64,000 nt of DNA from Roseinatronobacter thiooxidans (lineage in GTDB: Bacteria; Pseudomonadota; Alphaproteobacteria; Rhodobacterales; Rhodobacteraceae). The notes under the pieces were generated by a model. That model made no database searches. It had not been told where the DNA came from and saw only the letters and a program-made list of their open reading frames with translations. Of the stretch, positions 33,666 through 43,304 are shown piece after piece. The translations under genes and the position numbers were made by a program. The stretch spans positions 186,001-250,000 of the forward strand of contig NZ_MEHT01000044.1 in NCBI RefSeq assembly GCF_001870675.1. The letters run 5' to 3'. Each line of letters opens with the position of its first letter. Positions within the stretch are counted from its first letter, which is position 1.

Positions 33666-33830
33666 AACGAATTTCCCTTTTGAAATAGCGCGGTCATTAC
33701 AGAAAGCCGCCGCGCCGTACTGGCATGGCTTGCGCACCCGCCCGTGTAGCCCCTAGCCCCGCAAGCATGCTGAATGGCTGGCGAAATGTGGTCTTCAATC
33801 AGGCGTAAGCGCGCAGATCTCCGCCACTGC

Positions 33831-35579
33831 TCAGACACGAATATCCATCCCTTTTTCCCCATATCCATGCTGCACCTGGGTCAGGGGCATGGGTGCAAGC
33901 AGGCTGTCAACCGGCGGGCTGGCCGCTTCCCTTGCCCCCCCGGCTTGCGCATGCTGCCCCGAATTCTGGCCGTGCGAAAAAGACAAGTCGAGGTGCTGAT
34001 ACCCCATATCCCGCAAAGACTTTTCAAAATCGGACGCAAATTTTCGCATCAGCTCAAGCGTTTCTGCGCGCTCTGCTGTGATAAGAACCTGCATGCCCGC
34101 CTCTGTCGTGTTCAGGGAAATTTGCACTTTCCCCAACTCTACCGGCGCAAGCTGTATCTGATAAGACCGCTGTGTTGCGTTGCGCATTCCTTCTGCCACT
34201 TGCGCCCATACAAAGGGTGCCAAGCGGTCCCCCAGCGGGCCATGCGTTTTTACAAACAGCGTATCCGCATTCTGCGCGCTGGCTGGTCTGAATGTCGGGT
34301 GTTCACTGCCGGGCCTGTCGAAGGGTGACAAGTCCCCCCCACCCTCTGAAGGGCCGTAACCCGCAATCGATGCTGCGCGCACCCCCCCAAGGGCCACGAC
34401 CGTCTGTCCGGGTGTCCCCCCATGCTGCAAACGCGCGTCAAATCCGGTTTGTCCGAACGCCAAAGGGGGCGCCGCGCCAGTGGCTTCAGCTAAGGGCACA
34501 GAAAATACTGTCCTGTACGGCGCAAGACCTGGACCTTTCTTTTGCGCCAAGCCCGCGTCACCGGTGCTGGCGCGCGGCCCTGTCAGCCCATCGCTGCCAT
34601 GCGCCTCGGTGCTGTGCACAGCCCTTTGCACTGGCGCGAACACAGGGGCGCGCGTCTTTGGCTTTGTCAGTACGGGCGCATCGGCGGCGCGTTGGGGCTG
34701 ATCCGCCAACCTCAAAACGCCCCCCCACGGCCCCTCTGGCAAGGCGCGGGCCGTTGCCTGCAGAGGTGTCACCGCGCCCCCCCCCTCAAGCCCATCGGGC
34801 ACCTGCACATCTGCCCGTTCAACAGGCGCATAGACCGGCTGACCCCTTGCATACAGATCATAACCCTGACCCGCATCCAGATCAGGCGGGCCAGCCACGG
34901 CCCCCTTTGCCCCGACTTCGCGTGACTTCGCGTCAGGCATTTCAGTATCCGCGCTGCCTTGCACCCGCTGCACTGGGTTGTGCCCAGCCCCTTGCGCACC
35001 GGACTTAGGCGCAGGCGATACACGCAGTTCAAGCGCCGGATCATCCGTTTCCTCGCCCGCGCGCATCGGGGGTGCTGCGGCGTGAACTGTTGGCGGCCCC
35101 CCTCCCTCAGAATGACAGGCAGCACCATCCAAGACTTCCCCGTCAGCCGCGATACCCGCCCCCACCACTGACTGGCGTATTGGGAGAGAGACCCCGACAG
35201 GCCCATCGGGCGAGAGATACCCCGCATCCGCGCCTTGGGCGGGGGGGGCGAGGCGTATTAGCTCAACCGGCGCGCTGGCAGCCCCAACAGCTTTAGGGCG
35301 CGGTGCAAAGCCCGATGCGCCAGTGATTTCGGGCGTCTGCAACACAGGCGCATCCCGTGCCTGATTGTCATGCAGGCGGGCCAAAGCCCCGCTAGGACCG
35401 CCTGCCTGCGTCTGGGCAATGGCGTTTTCACTGTGCCAAAACTCCAGAAAAGTCATGTGTGCCTCTGGCATATCGGCCTGTGGCGCACCCTGTTTTGCAG
35501 CGAAATATCGTAGATCAGCCAGAATGACTGCAAGTTGTTCAGACATTGGAAACCCGTGCCTTCTCTCAATTTCTTTCAT
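33831..35579 (-). CDS. fliK: Flagellar hook-length control protein FliK
   Basis: The 582-residue protein is mostly low-complexity, rich in Ala, Gly and Pro, as usual for the FliK ruler domain. Only the C-terminus is conserved: YQIQLAPVELGKVQISL and the helix with LELMRKFASDFEKSLRDMGY, which form the Flg_hook domain that switches export specificity. Two starts are possible: 35579 as listed, or the ATG at 35546 (MSEQLAV), which has AGAAGG about twelve bases upstream. It is divergent from the flgJ-like gene. Confidence 0.85.
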   Translation of the reverse strand: MKEIERRHGFPMSEQLAVILADLRYFAAKQGAPQADMPEAHMTFLEFWHSENAIAQTQAGGPSGALARLHDNQARDAPVLQTPEITGASGFAPRPKAVGAASAPVELIRLAPPAQGADAGYLSPDGPVGVSLPIRQSVVGAGIAADGEVLDGAACHSEGGGPPTVHAAAPPMRAGEETDDPALELRVSPAPKSGAQGAGHNPVQRVQGSADTEMPDAKSREVGAKGAVAGPPDLDAGQGYDLYARGQPVYAPVERADVQVPDGLEGGGAVTPLQATARALPEGPWGGVLRLADQPQRAADAPVLTKPKTRAPVFAPVQRAVHSTEAHGSDGLTGPRASTGDAGLAQKKGPGLAPYRTVFSVPLAEATGAAPPLAFGQTGFDARLQHGGTPGQTVVALGGVRAASIAGYGPSEGGGDLSPFDRPGSEHPTFRPASAQNADTLFVKTHGPLGDRLAPFVWAQVAEGMRNATQRSYQIQLAPVELGKVQISLNTTEAGMQVLITAERAETLELMRKFASDFEKSLRDMGYQHLDLSFSHGQNSGQHAQAGGAREAASPPVDSLLAPMPLTQVQHGYGEKGMDIRV

Positions 35580-35656
35580 TATGCGCCCAATTGCTTACCG
35601 AATCTTTACCGAAGCCGCTGATTCTGGGGGAAGCAGAACAAAATGGATAAACGCAC

Positions 35657-35953
35657 ATGCATATATCACCCGCCCCCCTTCACGCGGCCCCTGCCGTGCC
35701 AGCCCCATCGCGCCCGACCGCCCTTGCGCATGCCGCACAGGAGTTTGAAGCGGCTATTCTGACCGAAGTTTTGCTTGCAGCCGGTGCGGGCAAAACCGAA
35801 ACGCAATTCGCCGGCGGCATTGGGGAAGATCAGTTCGCGTCGCTTTTGGTGAATGCACAGGCGCGCGCCATGTCTGCGGCGGGCGGAATTGGGCTTGCGG
35901 AAATCGTGCTGCGTGGGCTTTTGGCGCAGGACACGCCGGAGCAGGCACCATGA
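35657..35953 (+). CDS. flgJ: FlgJ-like rod-binding protein
   Basis: The 98-residue protein consists only of the rod-binding domain (HAAQEFEAAILTEVLL, then GGIGLAEIVLRGL). The muramidase domain found in enterobacterial FlgJ is absent, which is normal in Rhodobacteraceae, where a separate lytic enzyme is used. It helps rod assembly in the periplasm. Its stop overlaps the next gene by four bases. Confidence 0.8.
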   Translation: MHISPAPLHAAPAVPAPSRPTALAHAAQEFEAAILTEVLLAAGAGKTETQFAGGIGEDQFASLLVNAQARAMSAAGGIGLAEIVLRGLLAQDTPEQAP

Positions 35954-36285
35954 CGGCCCCGACCACACAGTTGCACGCGCTTCTGAAAGAGGAAGAGGCC
36001 GCAGTGCTTTCAGGCAAATATGACCAGCTTGAAGCTTTGGCACAGGCAAAACAGCGCGCGGTTCAGGCGCTGGACACGGCAACCTTGCCGCGCGCCATGC
36101 TGCGGTCCCTGCACGACAGGCTCAGGCGAAACGCAGCGCTTTTGGGGGCCGCCGCGCAAGGGGTGCAGGATGCAAAAGCCGCGCTGGCACAGCTGCGCGC
36201 AGGGCAGCAAACCCATCTCTATCATCAGGACGGAACAAGCAAAACAATGCAGCCCATAGCAAACCGATTGGAGCATAAAGCCTAA
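35950..36285 (+). CDS. FlgN-like flagellar export chaperone
   Basis: The 111-residue protein is almost entirely helical, with LLKEEEAAVLSGKYDQLEALAQAK as a coiled-coil-like start. This pattern is typical of FlgN, the chaperone for hook-associated proteins FlgK and FlgL. Sequence conservation in this family is poor, so the call depends on helical pattern, size and the coupled flgJ-like gene. No flgK or flgL is in the window. Confidence 0.6.
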   Translation: MTAPTTQLHALLKEEEAAVLSGKYDQLEALAQAKQRAVQALDTATLPRAMLRSLHDRLRRNAALLGAAAQGVQDAKAALAQLRAGQQTHLYHQDGTSKTMQPIANRLEHKA

Positions 36286-36502
36286 CAACCCTTAACCAAC
36301 AGCTTCAAAAACGGACTATTGCGGCAAATAAATCTTCGGCGTTCAGTTTCTGTAAATCAGTTGATGTGACACTGAGAGCCAACAGCAAGAACGCTGACAC
36401 CGCGCTCCAAAAGATCGCACTATCCTGCAGAATGCAGCCATCCGCACCCCAAACAGGTGCTCTCTTTACCTGTGCAAAACGCACAAAACGAAAGGCTAAT
36501 TC
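36286..36502. promoter_or_regulatory. Flagellin promoter and 5' leader region
   Basis: This 217-base stretch has no gene. Because FlbT proteins regulate flagellin through the mRNA 5' leader in related bacteria, this leader is a likely target. Short dyads such as CTGCAG-AATG-like and AGGT-AACC-like elements are present, but I found no clear sigma-28 promoter match. An AACGAAAGG site precedes the flagellin ATG at 36503. Confidence 0.35.
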
Positions 36503-37348
36503 ATGTCAAGCATTCTGACAAACTCCGGCGCGATGGTCGCCCTGCAAACTATGCGCGGGATCAACAAGAACATGGCGCAAACCCAGAACGAAATCTCGAC
36601 AGGCAAATCGGTTGCCACCGCGCGGGACAATGCCTCCACTTGGGCAATCTCGAAGGTCATGGAATCCGATGTAGCCGGTTTCAAGGGCATTTCGGAGAGT
36701 CTGGCCCTGGGCAAGGCGACAGTGGGCGTTGCCTCGGCCGCCGCCGAACAGATCGTCAGCGAATTGAACGGCATCAAGCAATTGATCGTCGCGGCACAAA
36801 GCGAGAATGTCGATCATGCCAAAATTCAGGACGATATTGCCGAACGGACAGCACAAATCGCATCAATCGTCGCAGGTGCGCAATTCAATGGGGCAAATCT
36901 ACTCGCAACCGATGTCGATGGAAATGGCGCGACCAGCTTTGGTGTTCTGGCCTCGCTTGACCGTGTCGGCGCTGGCGCGCCAACCGCCTCCATGATCACT
37001 GTCGATACGGTCGATTTCGAGGCAGATCTCGATCTGGTAGCCGATCTGACCGCGATTACAGACACAGCAACAGCCGCAACCGCGCTGGGGGAAATTGAAA
37101 CCTTCATTCAGACAGCAGTGGCCGGGGCGGCTGCACTTGGCGCATCAGCCAGCCGGATCGACAGCCAAAGCGAATTTGTCTCGAAGCTGACCGACTCGAT
37201 GACTGCGGGCATCGGTGCATTGGTCGATGCAGATATGGAAGCGACATCGGCGCGCCTTCAGGCGCTGCAAGTCCAGCAGCAGCTTGCCATGCAATCGCTT
37301 TCGATTGCAAACCAGCAGCCCCAGAATATTCTGGCCCTGTTCCGCTAA
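36503..37348 (+). CDS. fliC: Flagellin
   Basis: The 281-residue flagellin has a conserved N-terminal D0/D1 helix (MSSILTNSGAMVALQTMRGI, then TQNEISTGKSVATARDNAS) and the C-terminal D1/D0 helix ending SIANQQPQNILALFR. The central variable part (about 140-200) is short and acidic, so the outer D2/D3 domains are nearly missing, as in many alphaproteobacteria. It is the filament subunit, secreted through the flagellar apparatus. A strong hairpin follows, and flaF and flbT, its dedicated regulators, are the next genes. Confidence 0.95.
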   Translation: MSSILTNSGAMVALQTMRGINKNMAQTQNEISTGKSVATARDNASTWAISKVMESDVAGFKGISESLALGKATVGVASAAAEQIVSELNGIKQLIVAAQSENVDHAKIQDDIAERTAQIASIVAGAQFNGANLLATDVDGNGATSFGVLASLDRVGAGAPTASMITVDTVDFEADLDLVADLTAITDTATAATALGEIETFIQTAVAGAAALGASASRIDSQSEFVSKLTDSMTAGIGALVDADMEATSARLQALQVQQQLAMQSLSIANQQPQNILALFR

Positions 37349-37356
37349 TTCAGCAA

Positions 37357-37396
37357 GCCGCGAGCCTTGTTTTGCCAAGGCTCGCGGCCCTTTGGC
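37357..37396 (+). terminator. Hairpin after the flagellin gene
   Basis: GCCGCGAGCCTTG (37357-37369) and CAAGGCTCGCGGC (37376-37388) form a perfect thirteen-pair stem with a six-base loop, followed by CCTTTGGCC. It may terminate or stabilise the abundant flagellin mRNA, partly separating it from flaF. Confidence 0.75.
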
Positions 37397-37420
37397 CTCT
37401 AGCATCGAAAGGGTCCGGCA

Positions 37421-37798
37421 ATGAACGCGCAAAGTTTGGCGAGCGCAGCCTATGGGCAAGCAAACACTGCCCAAAAAACGCCGCGTGCGGCAGAATATGA
37501 TGTGATTGCCCGCATCACATCCAGATTGCGAACCGCTGTTGAAACCAGCCCCCGAAACTTTGCCATGCTGGCCGAAGCCATGCATGAAAACAGCAGGCTC
37601 TGGACAGAATTCGCCATCGATCTTGCGGGAACTGGCAATGGGTTGCCCCAAACCTTGCGTGTGCAATTGCTGCAAATCGCACAATTCACGTTGCGCCACA
37701 CAGACAAGGTGCTGTCTGGTCAGGAAGACCCCGCAGTTCTGGTCGATATCAATCTTGCCATTCTTCGCGGCCTGTCGGGCAAGGGAGACGCACCATGA
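37421..37798 (+). CDS. flaF: Flagellar biosynthesis regulator FlaF
   Basis: The 125-residue protein matches the FlaF family (ASAAYGQ near the start; TSRLRTAVE; LWTEFAIDLAG). FlaF is needed for flagellin synthesis or secretion in Caulobacter and relatives, and acts opposite to FlbT. A GAAAGGGT site lies upstream. Its stop overlaps the flbT ATG by four bases. Confidence 0.92.
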   Translation: MNAQSLASAAYGQANTAQKTPRAAEYDVIARITSRLRTAVETSPRNFAMLAEAMHENSRLWTEFAIDLAGTGNGLPQTLRVQLLQIAQFTLRHTDKVLSGQEDPAVLVDINLAILRGLSGKGDAP

Positions 37799-38199
37799 CT
37801 GGGCTTGTCATCCGCCTTGCGCCACGCGAACGCGTGCTGTTGAACGGCGCTGTTATCGAAAACGGCGACAAGCGCGCCAGCCTGTCTATCAAAACGCCCA
37901 ACGCCCATGTGCTGCGCTTGCGCGATGCGATCCGCCCTGAACAGGCGAACACCCCTGTCCGGCGCACATGCTATCTGGCGCAGCTTATCCTTGCCGGTGA
38001 TGCACAACCAGAGGACACGATCACCCCGCTGATCCGCGCCATTGAACAGTTAAGTCAGGTTTTCAGGGACCAAGACAGCCGCCAGCTTTTGCGCAACGCC
38101 TCTGAAACTGCGGTGAAAGGAGAGTATTACCAGACCCTGAAATTCCTGCGCCTGCTTTTGCCCCGCGAGGAGCGGCTGTTTGCGGTGCGCCCGTCATGA
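37795..38199 (+). CDS. flbT: Flagellar biosynthesis repressor FlbT
   Basis: The 134-residue protein has the FlbT pattern: GLVIRLAPRERVLLNGAVIENGD split over the N-terminal 24 residues, AHVLRLRDAI, and a C-terminal YYQTLKFLRLLLPREE. FlbT post-transcriptionally limits flagellin by acting on the mRNA leader in the absence of a completed hook. It is coupled to flaF upstream and the DUF1217 gene downstream, both by ATGA overlaps. Confidence 0.93.
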   Translation: MTGLVIRLAPRERVLLNGAVIENGDKRASLSIKTPNAHVLRLRDAIRPEQANTPVRRTCYLAQLILAGDAQPEDTITPLIRAIEQLSQVFRDQDSRQLLRNASETAVKGEYYQTLKFLRLLLPREERLFAVRPS

Positions 38200-39005
38200 G
38201 CTTTCAGCCGGTTTTGCCCCTATCGGGCTTGGGCGGCTGGGCCTTTCTGACCCGCACGCGGGCACGGCAGGAGGCCAGCTTCAACGCATCCCCGCCGATC
38301 CAGCGCGATGTCGACTATTTTCGCCAGAAATTCGCGGAGATCCAAAGCGCAGAACAGCTGGTCGCGGATCGTCGCGTGCTGCGCGTGGCTTTGGGCGCAT
38401 TCGGTCTGCAAGATGATCTGGATAATCGCGCCTTCATCCGCCAGATTATCGAAGGGGGAACAGATGAGCGCACAGCCCTGGCCAACCGTCTGGCGGATAA
38501 ACGTTATTTCGCGCTCTCCAGCGCGCTGGCGCATTTGGCAGGCCCAGATGCACGCGCCGCCCCGCCAGATCTCGCCGAGCGGCTGAGTGCCAGCTATCAG
38601 GGCCGCGCGTTTGAAATTTCAGTGGGGGACCAAGATCAGACATTCAGGCTTGCGCTAAGTTTACAGCGCGAATTGCCCCAGCTGACCGAGAGTTTTTCAA
38701 CCGATGCCGCGCGATGGTATGCAGCCCTTGGCAACCCGCCCTTGCGAAAAATCCTTGAAACCAGTCTGGGGTTGCCAAAAGAATTCGGCCTGCTTGATAT
38801 CGATGAACAGGCCGCACGCATGAAAACGGCCATGCGCAAACGTTTCGGCACCTCGGACCTGTTGGAGATGTCAGGGGCCAAGCAGTTGGAAAAGCTGACG
38901 CAAAGATTTTTGATCATGTCACAAGTGCAGGACATCCAATCCGGCATGACCGCAAGCAGCACGGCCTTGTTTCTGTTGCAAAACAGTGCAGCCATTCCGC
39001 GATGA
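38196..39005 (+). CDS. DUF1217 flagellar-cluster protein
   Basis: The 269-residue protein has the DUF1217 features IQRDVDYFRQKFAEIQSAEQLVADRRVL and ALGAFGLQDDLDNRAFI in the first third (given as adjacent segments), followed by helical sequence to LEKLTQRFLIMSQVQ. DUF1217 proteins are found in alphaproteobacterial flagellar gene clusters, but their molecular role is not established. Its ATG overlaps the flbT stop. Confidence 0.82.
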   Translation: MSFQPVLPLSGLGGWAFLTRTRARQEASFNASPPIQRDVDYFRQKFAEIQSAEQLVADRRVLRVALGAFGLQDDLDNRAFIRQIIEGGTDERTALANRLADKRYFALSSALAHLAGPDARAAPPDLAERLSASYQGRAFEISVGDQDQTFRLALSLQRELPQLTESFSTDAARWYAALGNPPLRKILETSLGLPKEFGLLDIDEQAARMKTAMRKRFGTSDLLEMSGAKQLEKLTQRFLIMSQVQDIQSGMTASSTALFLLQNSAAIPR

Positions 39006-39268
39006 GGGGTGACCGCGCATACAGGGCTGCAGGGGCCTGGCACGGGGGGCGCGATGGAGGGGGCGATGGGGGGGGGCGATGCAACATGACAGCACATCTG
39101 CGAAACGCGGAACGATCCGGCCGGCGCCCACCTGCGCCCGGCACCCGTCATACCAGCCGGCCAAACTGGCCTGTCAGCAAAGGAAACGCGCCGCAATCGC
39201 GCAGCACGTTTCACAGGATGGGGGCAAAGAATTTCAACGCGACTCGTTCAAGAAAACGCATTTTGCAT
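39006..39268. other. Convergent spacer with G-rich tracts
   Basis: There is no supported gene between the DUF1217 and dabA stops. The plus strand carries runs of four to nine G (39005-39008, 39032-39035, 39044-39049, 39059-39063 and nine G at 39068-39076), which could form a G-quadruplex and may be length-variable. No typical terminator hairpin is obvious. Confidence 0.5.
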
Positions 39269-41641
39269 TCATGCCGCTGTCACAGCCCCAAGGCCCGTCG
39301 ACCACATACCCTGCCAGCTTCCCTGATGGTAACGTTGCGCCAAACGGCCCTCATCATCCATGAGGATCAGATGCAGCCACCCATTGTCGAACAGCGCGCG
39401 CACCTGCGGGTGACGGTCAAGAATAGCGCTGACCGCCCCGGATGGCGCGCGCACGATCACGCTGAGCCGCAACGGGTCATGGAGGGGGCGCACGCCGTCA
39501 TGCACGGATTGCCACGCAAGCCCTGTGCGCGGGGCGTGGCCATTGCCCTCGAATACGCCAAAGCCGCCTACCACGTTATGCAGCAATTTATTGCCAGCGC
39601 CAAATGCCTGCGGCGCAGTGACCGAGCCGTAATATTGCAAGCTGATCCAGCTTGCCACAACGACAGGCGCGGTCAGGATCAACTCCAATGTGCCAAAGCC
39701 TGTATCGCGCTGCCAGTCGTAATCGTGCAAAAAGGCGCGCCCTGCCAGATCGCGGCCACGGCTGGCATCGCGCGGGGCGGCGATGAAGGCCGAACACCCC
39801 GCCAGCCCCCATTCCGGCCGCGTCTCGGCCCAATCCAACGCGCGCGCGGGCAGGTTGCAGCCTTTCTCGCCCGCATGCGGCAGGCTTGTGGCGCGCTCGC
39901 TCCGGGCCAAAGCGCCCGCCTGATCCAGCCAGCGCCGGATCGCGGCTTGATCCGGCCCAAGCGGTTCATAGAGCGCCACATGATCCGCGGTTGTGTCATG
40001 CATTGCGCCCAGAAAACGCGTATCAGCAGGGATGGTGATGCCCTGCTGCGTCAGGATCGCACGCAAGGCCGCGTCATTCAGCAGCCCCGCCAAGGCCCGC
40101 GCGCTGACCTCGCCCGAATGCCCGCCGCACGCCCCGCATTGCAAGGCCGACTGATGCGGGTTGTTGGTGACATGCGCGCCATGCCCCACCAGCAGCACCA
40201 CAGGCGCGAAATCCTGCGTCAGGCCCATCGCGCGCAAGATTTTCGCAGCCAGTTCGGCGCGCTGCGCCAGATCCAGCCCGGTAATATGCGGCGCAGGCTC
40301 CACATGGGCCTTGCTATGCAGGCCAAGGCTGTCGCGGATGATTTTGCCCAAATACAGCGGGCCTGTCGCCTCGACAAAAGCGAAAGAGGAGACAGCGGCA
40401 AGTTTGAACCGCCCCCAAGCCCGCCACGCCCGCGCGGTGATCTGCGCGACATGGGCGGTGCGGGGGTCTGTGTCGGGGCTGGTTTCCAAAGCCGCGTTCA
40501 GCAGCACAGGAAGATGCGCTTCATGCCCGCAGGCCCCCAGCGGTTTATGCGCCAGTGGCAGGCCGAAAAATCCGGCAAATCCAAGGGTCTGGATTGCTGC
40601 ATCGCAGCTTTCCAGCGCCCGGCGGTAGCGCTCGGATCGCACATCGATGCAAAACACTGCCTGAAGGCTTGGCCGCCCCCGCGCACCTGTCTGCACAGGG
40701 GCTGCCAGCCGGTCTTGCAGGCCGCGCTGATGCGCCAGTTCCAGCGCCAGTTGCAAAAGCGCGTCAATTTCCATCTGGTGGCAGGGCATAGCGGGCGTTG
40801 CATGCACGGCCATGATCTGCTGCCACTCCTGCGCGATCTGGTCATGGTACTGCGCCAGAAGGGCCGCATCCCAGATCATACGCAGCGCCAGAAAATCGGT
40901 TACAGTATCGTCGCTTTGCCCGTCCAACTCGGCTTGCCACAGCTTCCAGCGCGCTACCTGCGCCCAACCGCCCAACTCGATCAGCCAGCGATGGGCGGCA
41001 CTCTCTGCACCCTCGGCCCCCAGCCCCAACTGGTCTGCCGCCCACAACAGTGCAAGCGAGGCGGTGTCAGGCGCATCGGCCACATGATTACAAAACCCGC
41101 GCAACCCCATGATTTCAGGCGTAAGGTCATGGCTGGCAAAGGCGCGCCATGCGTCATAGGCACTGCGCCCCTGCGGCGCGGGCCACAGCGCTTGGCCCTG
41201 ATCAAAATACCCCGCCGCCCAAGCGCCGATCCGCGCTGCGACAATCTCGGGCCAGTCTATGCCGCTGGCGCGCGCCGCCAGTTCGGCCACTGTGGGCAAG
41301 GGGTCTGGGTCTGGTGTGTCCTCGGTCAACGCGGCCTCCAGCCGCGCAAGGGTCAGGCCGGGGCGCAACGCCAGCGCCATGCGCAAATCGTCACAGGTCA
41401 GCTGGCCCTGCTCCCATGCCGTACGAAACCCTGCGCGCGCAAGCGTCACGCGCAGCCCGCCTGCGCGGGCCAGTTTCGCGCCCACCTGTGCCAGATCCTC
41501 GCCCGTGTGGCCCAGATAGGGGTTCACGGCAACTGTGGCCGACAAGGGAAATGCTGGCGGGATCAGGCGCGCGGCGCGGCGCGCGCCCTCGATAATGGCC
41601 AAAAAGGGTCTGTCAAAATTGGAGTGGCTTGGCAGTTTCAT
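39269..41641 (-). CDS. dabA: Inorganic-carbon transporter subunit DabA (DUF2309)
   Basis: The 790-residue protein belongs to the DUF2309/UPF0753 family, the beta-carbonic-anhydrase-like subunit of the DAB carbon-accumulation complex. The predicted zinc site is intact: C331 and D333 in FCIDVRSE, H487 in VGHGAH and C502 in ALQCGACGGHSGE. The spacing matches the C351/D353/H524/C539 site known in Halothiobacillus. DabA with DabB is thought to couple cation flow to one-way hydration of CO2 to bicarbonate. It lies 24 bases downstream of dabB on the same strand. Confidence 0.92.
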   Translation of the reverse strand: MKLPSHSNFDRPFLAIIEGARRAARLIPPAFPLSATVAVNPYLGHTGEDLAQVGAKLARAGGLRVTLARAGFRTAWEQGQLTCDDLRMALALRPGLTLARLEAALTEDTPDPDPLPTVAELAARASGIDWPEIVAARIGAWAAGYFDQGQALWPAPQGRSAYDAWRAFASHDLTPEIMGLRGFCNHVADAPDTASLALLWAADQLGLGAEGAESAAHRWLIELGGWAQVARWKLWQAELDGQSDDTVTDFLALRMIWDAALLAQYHDQIAQEWQQIMAVHATPAMPCHQMEIDALLQLALELAHQRGLQDRLAAPVQTGARGRPSLQAVFCIDVRSERYRRALESCDAAIQTLGFAGFFGLPLAHKPLGACGHEAHLPVLLNAALETSPDTDPRTAHVAQITARAWRAWGRFKLAAVSSFAFVEATGPLYLGKIIRDSLGLHSKAHVEPAPHITGLDLAQRAELAAKILRAMGLTQDFAPVVLLVGHGAHVTNNPHQSALQCGACGGHSGEVSARALAGLLNDAALRAILTQQGITIPADTRFLGAMHDTTADHVALYEPLGPDQAAIRRWLDQAGALARSERATSLPHAGEKGCNLPARALDWAETRPEWGLAGCSAFIAAPRDASRGRDLAGRAFLHDYDWQRDTGFGTLELILTAPVVVASWISLQYYGSVTAPQAFGAGNKLLHNVVGGFGVFEGNGHAPRTGLAWQSVHDGVRPLHDPLRLSVIVRAPSGAVSAILDRHPQVRALFDNGWLHLILMDDEGRLAQRYHQGSWQGMWSTGLGAVTAA

Positions 41642-41665
41642 AGGGGTGATCCTTTCAGGCGATAT

Positions 41666-43207
41666 TTAAGCGCGGGAGGCAGGCAGGCGGCCTGTCAGTC
41701 GGTCGATCAGCGGGGCGATATACAGCCCGTTGGCCAGATGTATGCGCAGCCCTTGCGCCGCCGGGTGCCCGGCCCAAAGCGGGAACAAGGCCTGCGCCAG
41801 TGCCACCAGCCCGAAGCTGGCCAGCACCAGCACCATCACCGCCCATTCCAGCGCTTGTGGCGCGGCTGGTCCCGGCAATGTGCCTGCCATCAGCCAGTCT
41901 ATGCCGGCATGCAGCGTGAAATAGCTGGCCGATGTCACCAATGCCGCAACCGAGATGCGCTTTGTCAGGCTGGCGGGCGCGGCATCGGCCAGCCCTTGGG
42001 CGATAAGATAGGCGACCCCGAAAATCAGGATCGCGCCCAAGGCGAAAGCCTGCGGCGGCTTGCCTGCCAGCCCAAAGGCGAACCCCACGGCAGCAAAGAT
42101 CACCAGCGCTAGCCCAAAGGCACGCGCCACATTGCGCGCCGAGGGCACAGCCACAGGGCCGGGCCTGCGCGCTGCCGTCACATGCGCAATCGCGCTGCCG
42201 GAACTCAGGAACGCATGCGCCTTATACAGCGAATGGGCCAGAATATGCAGGGTCGCCAGCGCAAACAGCCCCATCCCGATTTGCAACATCATGAACCCCA
42301 TTTGCGCGATGGTCGACCATGCCAGCGAGGTTTTGACCGCAGGCTGCGCCAGCATTGCAAGGCTGCCAAACAGCGCTGTGAAGCCCCCCAGCAGCGCAAG
42401 AGCGGCCATAATGCCGGGGGATGTCAGCACAATATCGGCCATGCGGATCAGCACAAAGCCACCCGCATTGACAATGCCCGCATGCAGCAGCGCCGAGACC
42501 GGCGTGGGCGCTTCCATCACTTCGGTCAGCCAGCCATGCAGCGGGAATTGCGCGGCTTTCAGCAGCCCGCCCAACACCAGCAGCCCAGCCCCCAGCACTG
42601 CCATTGGGCCTGTGGCGGTGGCGTTCAAAGTTGCAATATCGGCCGTGCCAAAGGCATAGACCAGCACCAGAGTTGCACCAATCAGTGCCGTGTCACCCGC
42701 GCGGCTGGCCATGCGCATTCTTGCCGCCGCGCGCATGGCGCGCGGGCGGTCTGCATAGGTCAGCAGCAACTGGCGCAACCCCATACCCGCGCCGATAAAG
42801 CCCAGAACCAACTGGCCCAGATTGCCTGCCGATACCAGCGCCGTCACGCAGGCAAGCGTCAGCATCAGCCAGCCCATGAACGCGCCCTGACGCGCCTCTC
42901 CGTCCAGATAGGTGGTGGAAAACCGCGTAATCACCCAGCCCAGCAGCCCCACCAGCATCAGCATCACAACCGACAACAGATCCAGCCTGACCGAGAAACC
43001 CAGTGTGGCCACCCCCAGCAAGGATGTTGTTTGCGCCCCGTACAGCCACAGCACACCCCCCGCCCCGAGAGAGAGGACAAGGGCCACCAGACTGGCAAGT
43101 TCGGCCAGAAACAGGGTCATTGTGGGGCGCATTTGCTGGCCCATCAGGCACGCCAGACCAGCGACAGCGAGGATCAGAATAGAAAGGTAAGGTATCAAGG
43201 CCAGCAT
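41666..43207 (-). CDS. dabB: Inorganic-carbon transporter membrane subunit DabB
   Basis: The 513-residue NuoL/MrpA-like membrane protein has about thirteen helices. It includes GGLLKAAQFPLHGWLTEVM, then EAPTPVSALLHAGIVNAGGF with the conserved lysine and histidine, and LHILAHSLYKAHAFLSSG. In DAB systems it supplies the cation-driven energy for DabA. It is distinct from the complete Mrp set at 22993-28655. The operon is divergent from a LysR regulator. Confidence 0.9.
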   Translation of the reverse strand: MLALIPYLSILILAVAGLACLMGQQMRPTMTLFLAELASLVALVLSLGAGGVLWLYGAQTTSLLGVATLGFSVRLDLLSVVMLMLVGLLGWVITRFSTTYLDGEARQGAFMGWLMLTLACVTALVSAGNLGQLVLGFIGAGMGLRQLLLTYADRPRAMRAAARMRMASRAGDTALIGATLVLVYAFGTADIATLNATATGPMAVLGAGLLVLGGLLKAAQFPLHGWLTEVMEAPTPVSALLHAGIVNAGGFVLIRMADIVLTSPGIMAALALLGGFTALFGSLAMLAQPAVKTSLAWSTIAQMGFMMLQIGMGLFALATLHILAHSLYKAHAFLSSGSAIAHVTAARRPGPVAVPSARNVARAFGLALVIFAAVGFAFGLAGKPPQAFALGAILIFGVAYLIAQGLADAAPASLTKRISVAALVTSASYFTLHAGIDWLMAGTLPGPAAPQALEWAVMVLVLASFGLVALAQALFPLWAGHPAAQGLRIHLANGLYIAPLIDRLTGRLPASRA

Positions 43208-43304
43208 TGCGCATCTCCCAAACAGGCGTTCGAGCGCAGATATTTCACCCCGATCATTTATAAAAATACATTGTTTCTGTTGTTTCGTTCCATTAATCAG
43301 AACT

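Noticed and set aside
39002-42112. Very long open frame (over 1000 codons) on the plus strand opposite dabA and dabB
   Set aside because: It is antisense to two well-supported genes and has a composition typical of the mirror of high-GC codons; the minus-strand proteins carry clear family motifs and catalytic residues.
41666-43207. Treating dabB as an extra Mrp or NADH dehydrogenase subunit
   Set aside because: It stands beside DUF2309/dabA on the same strand, and a complete Mrp set already exists at 22993-28655.
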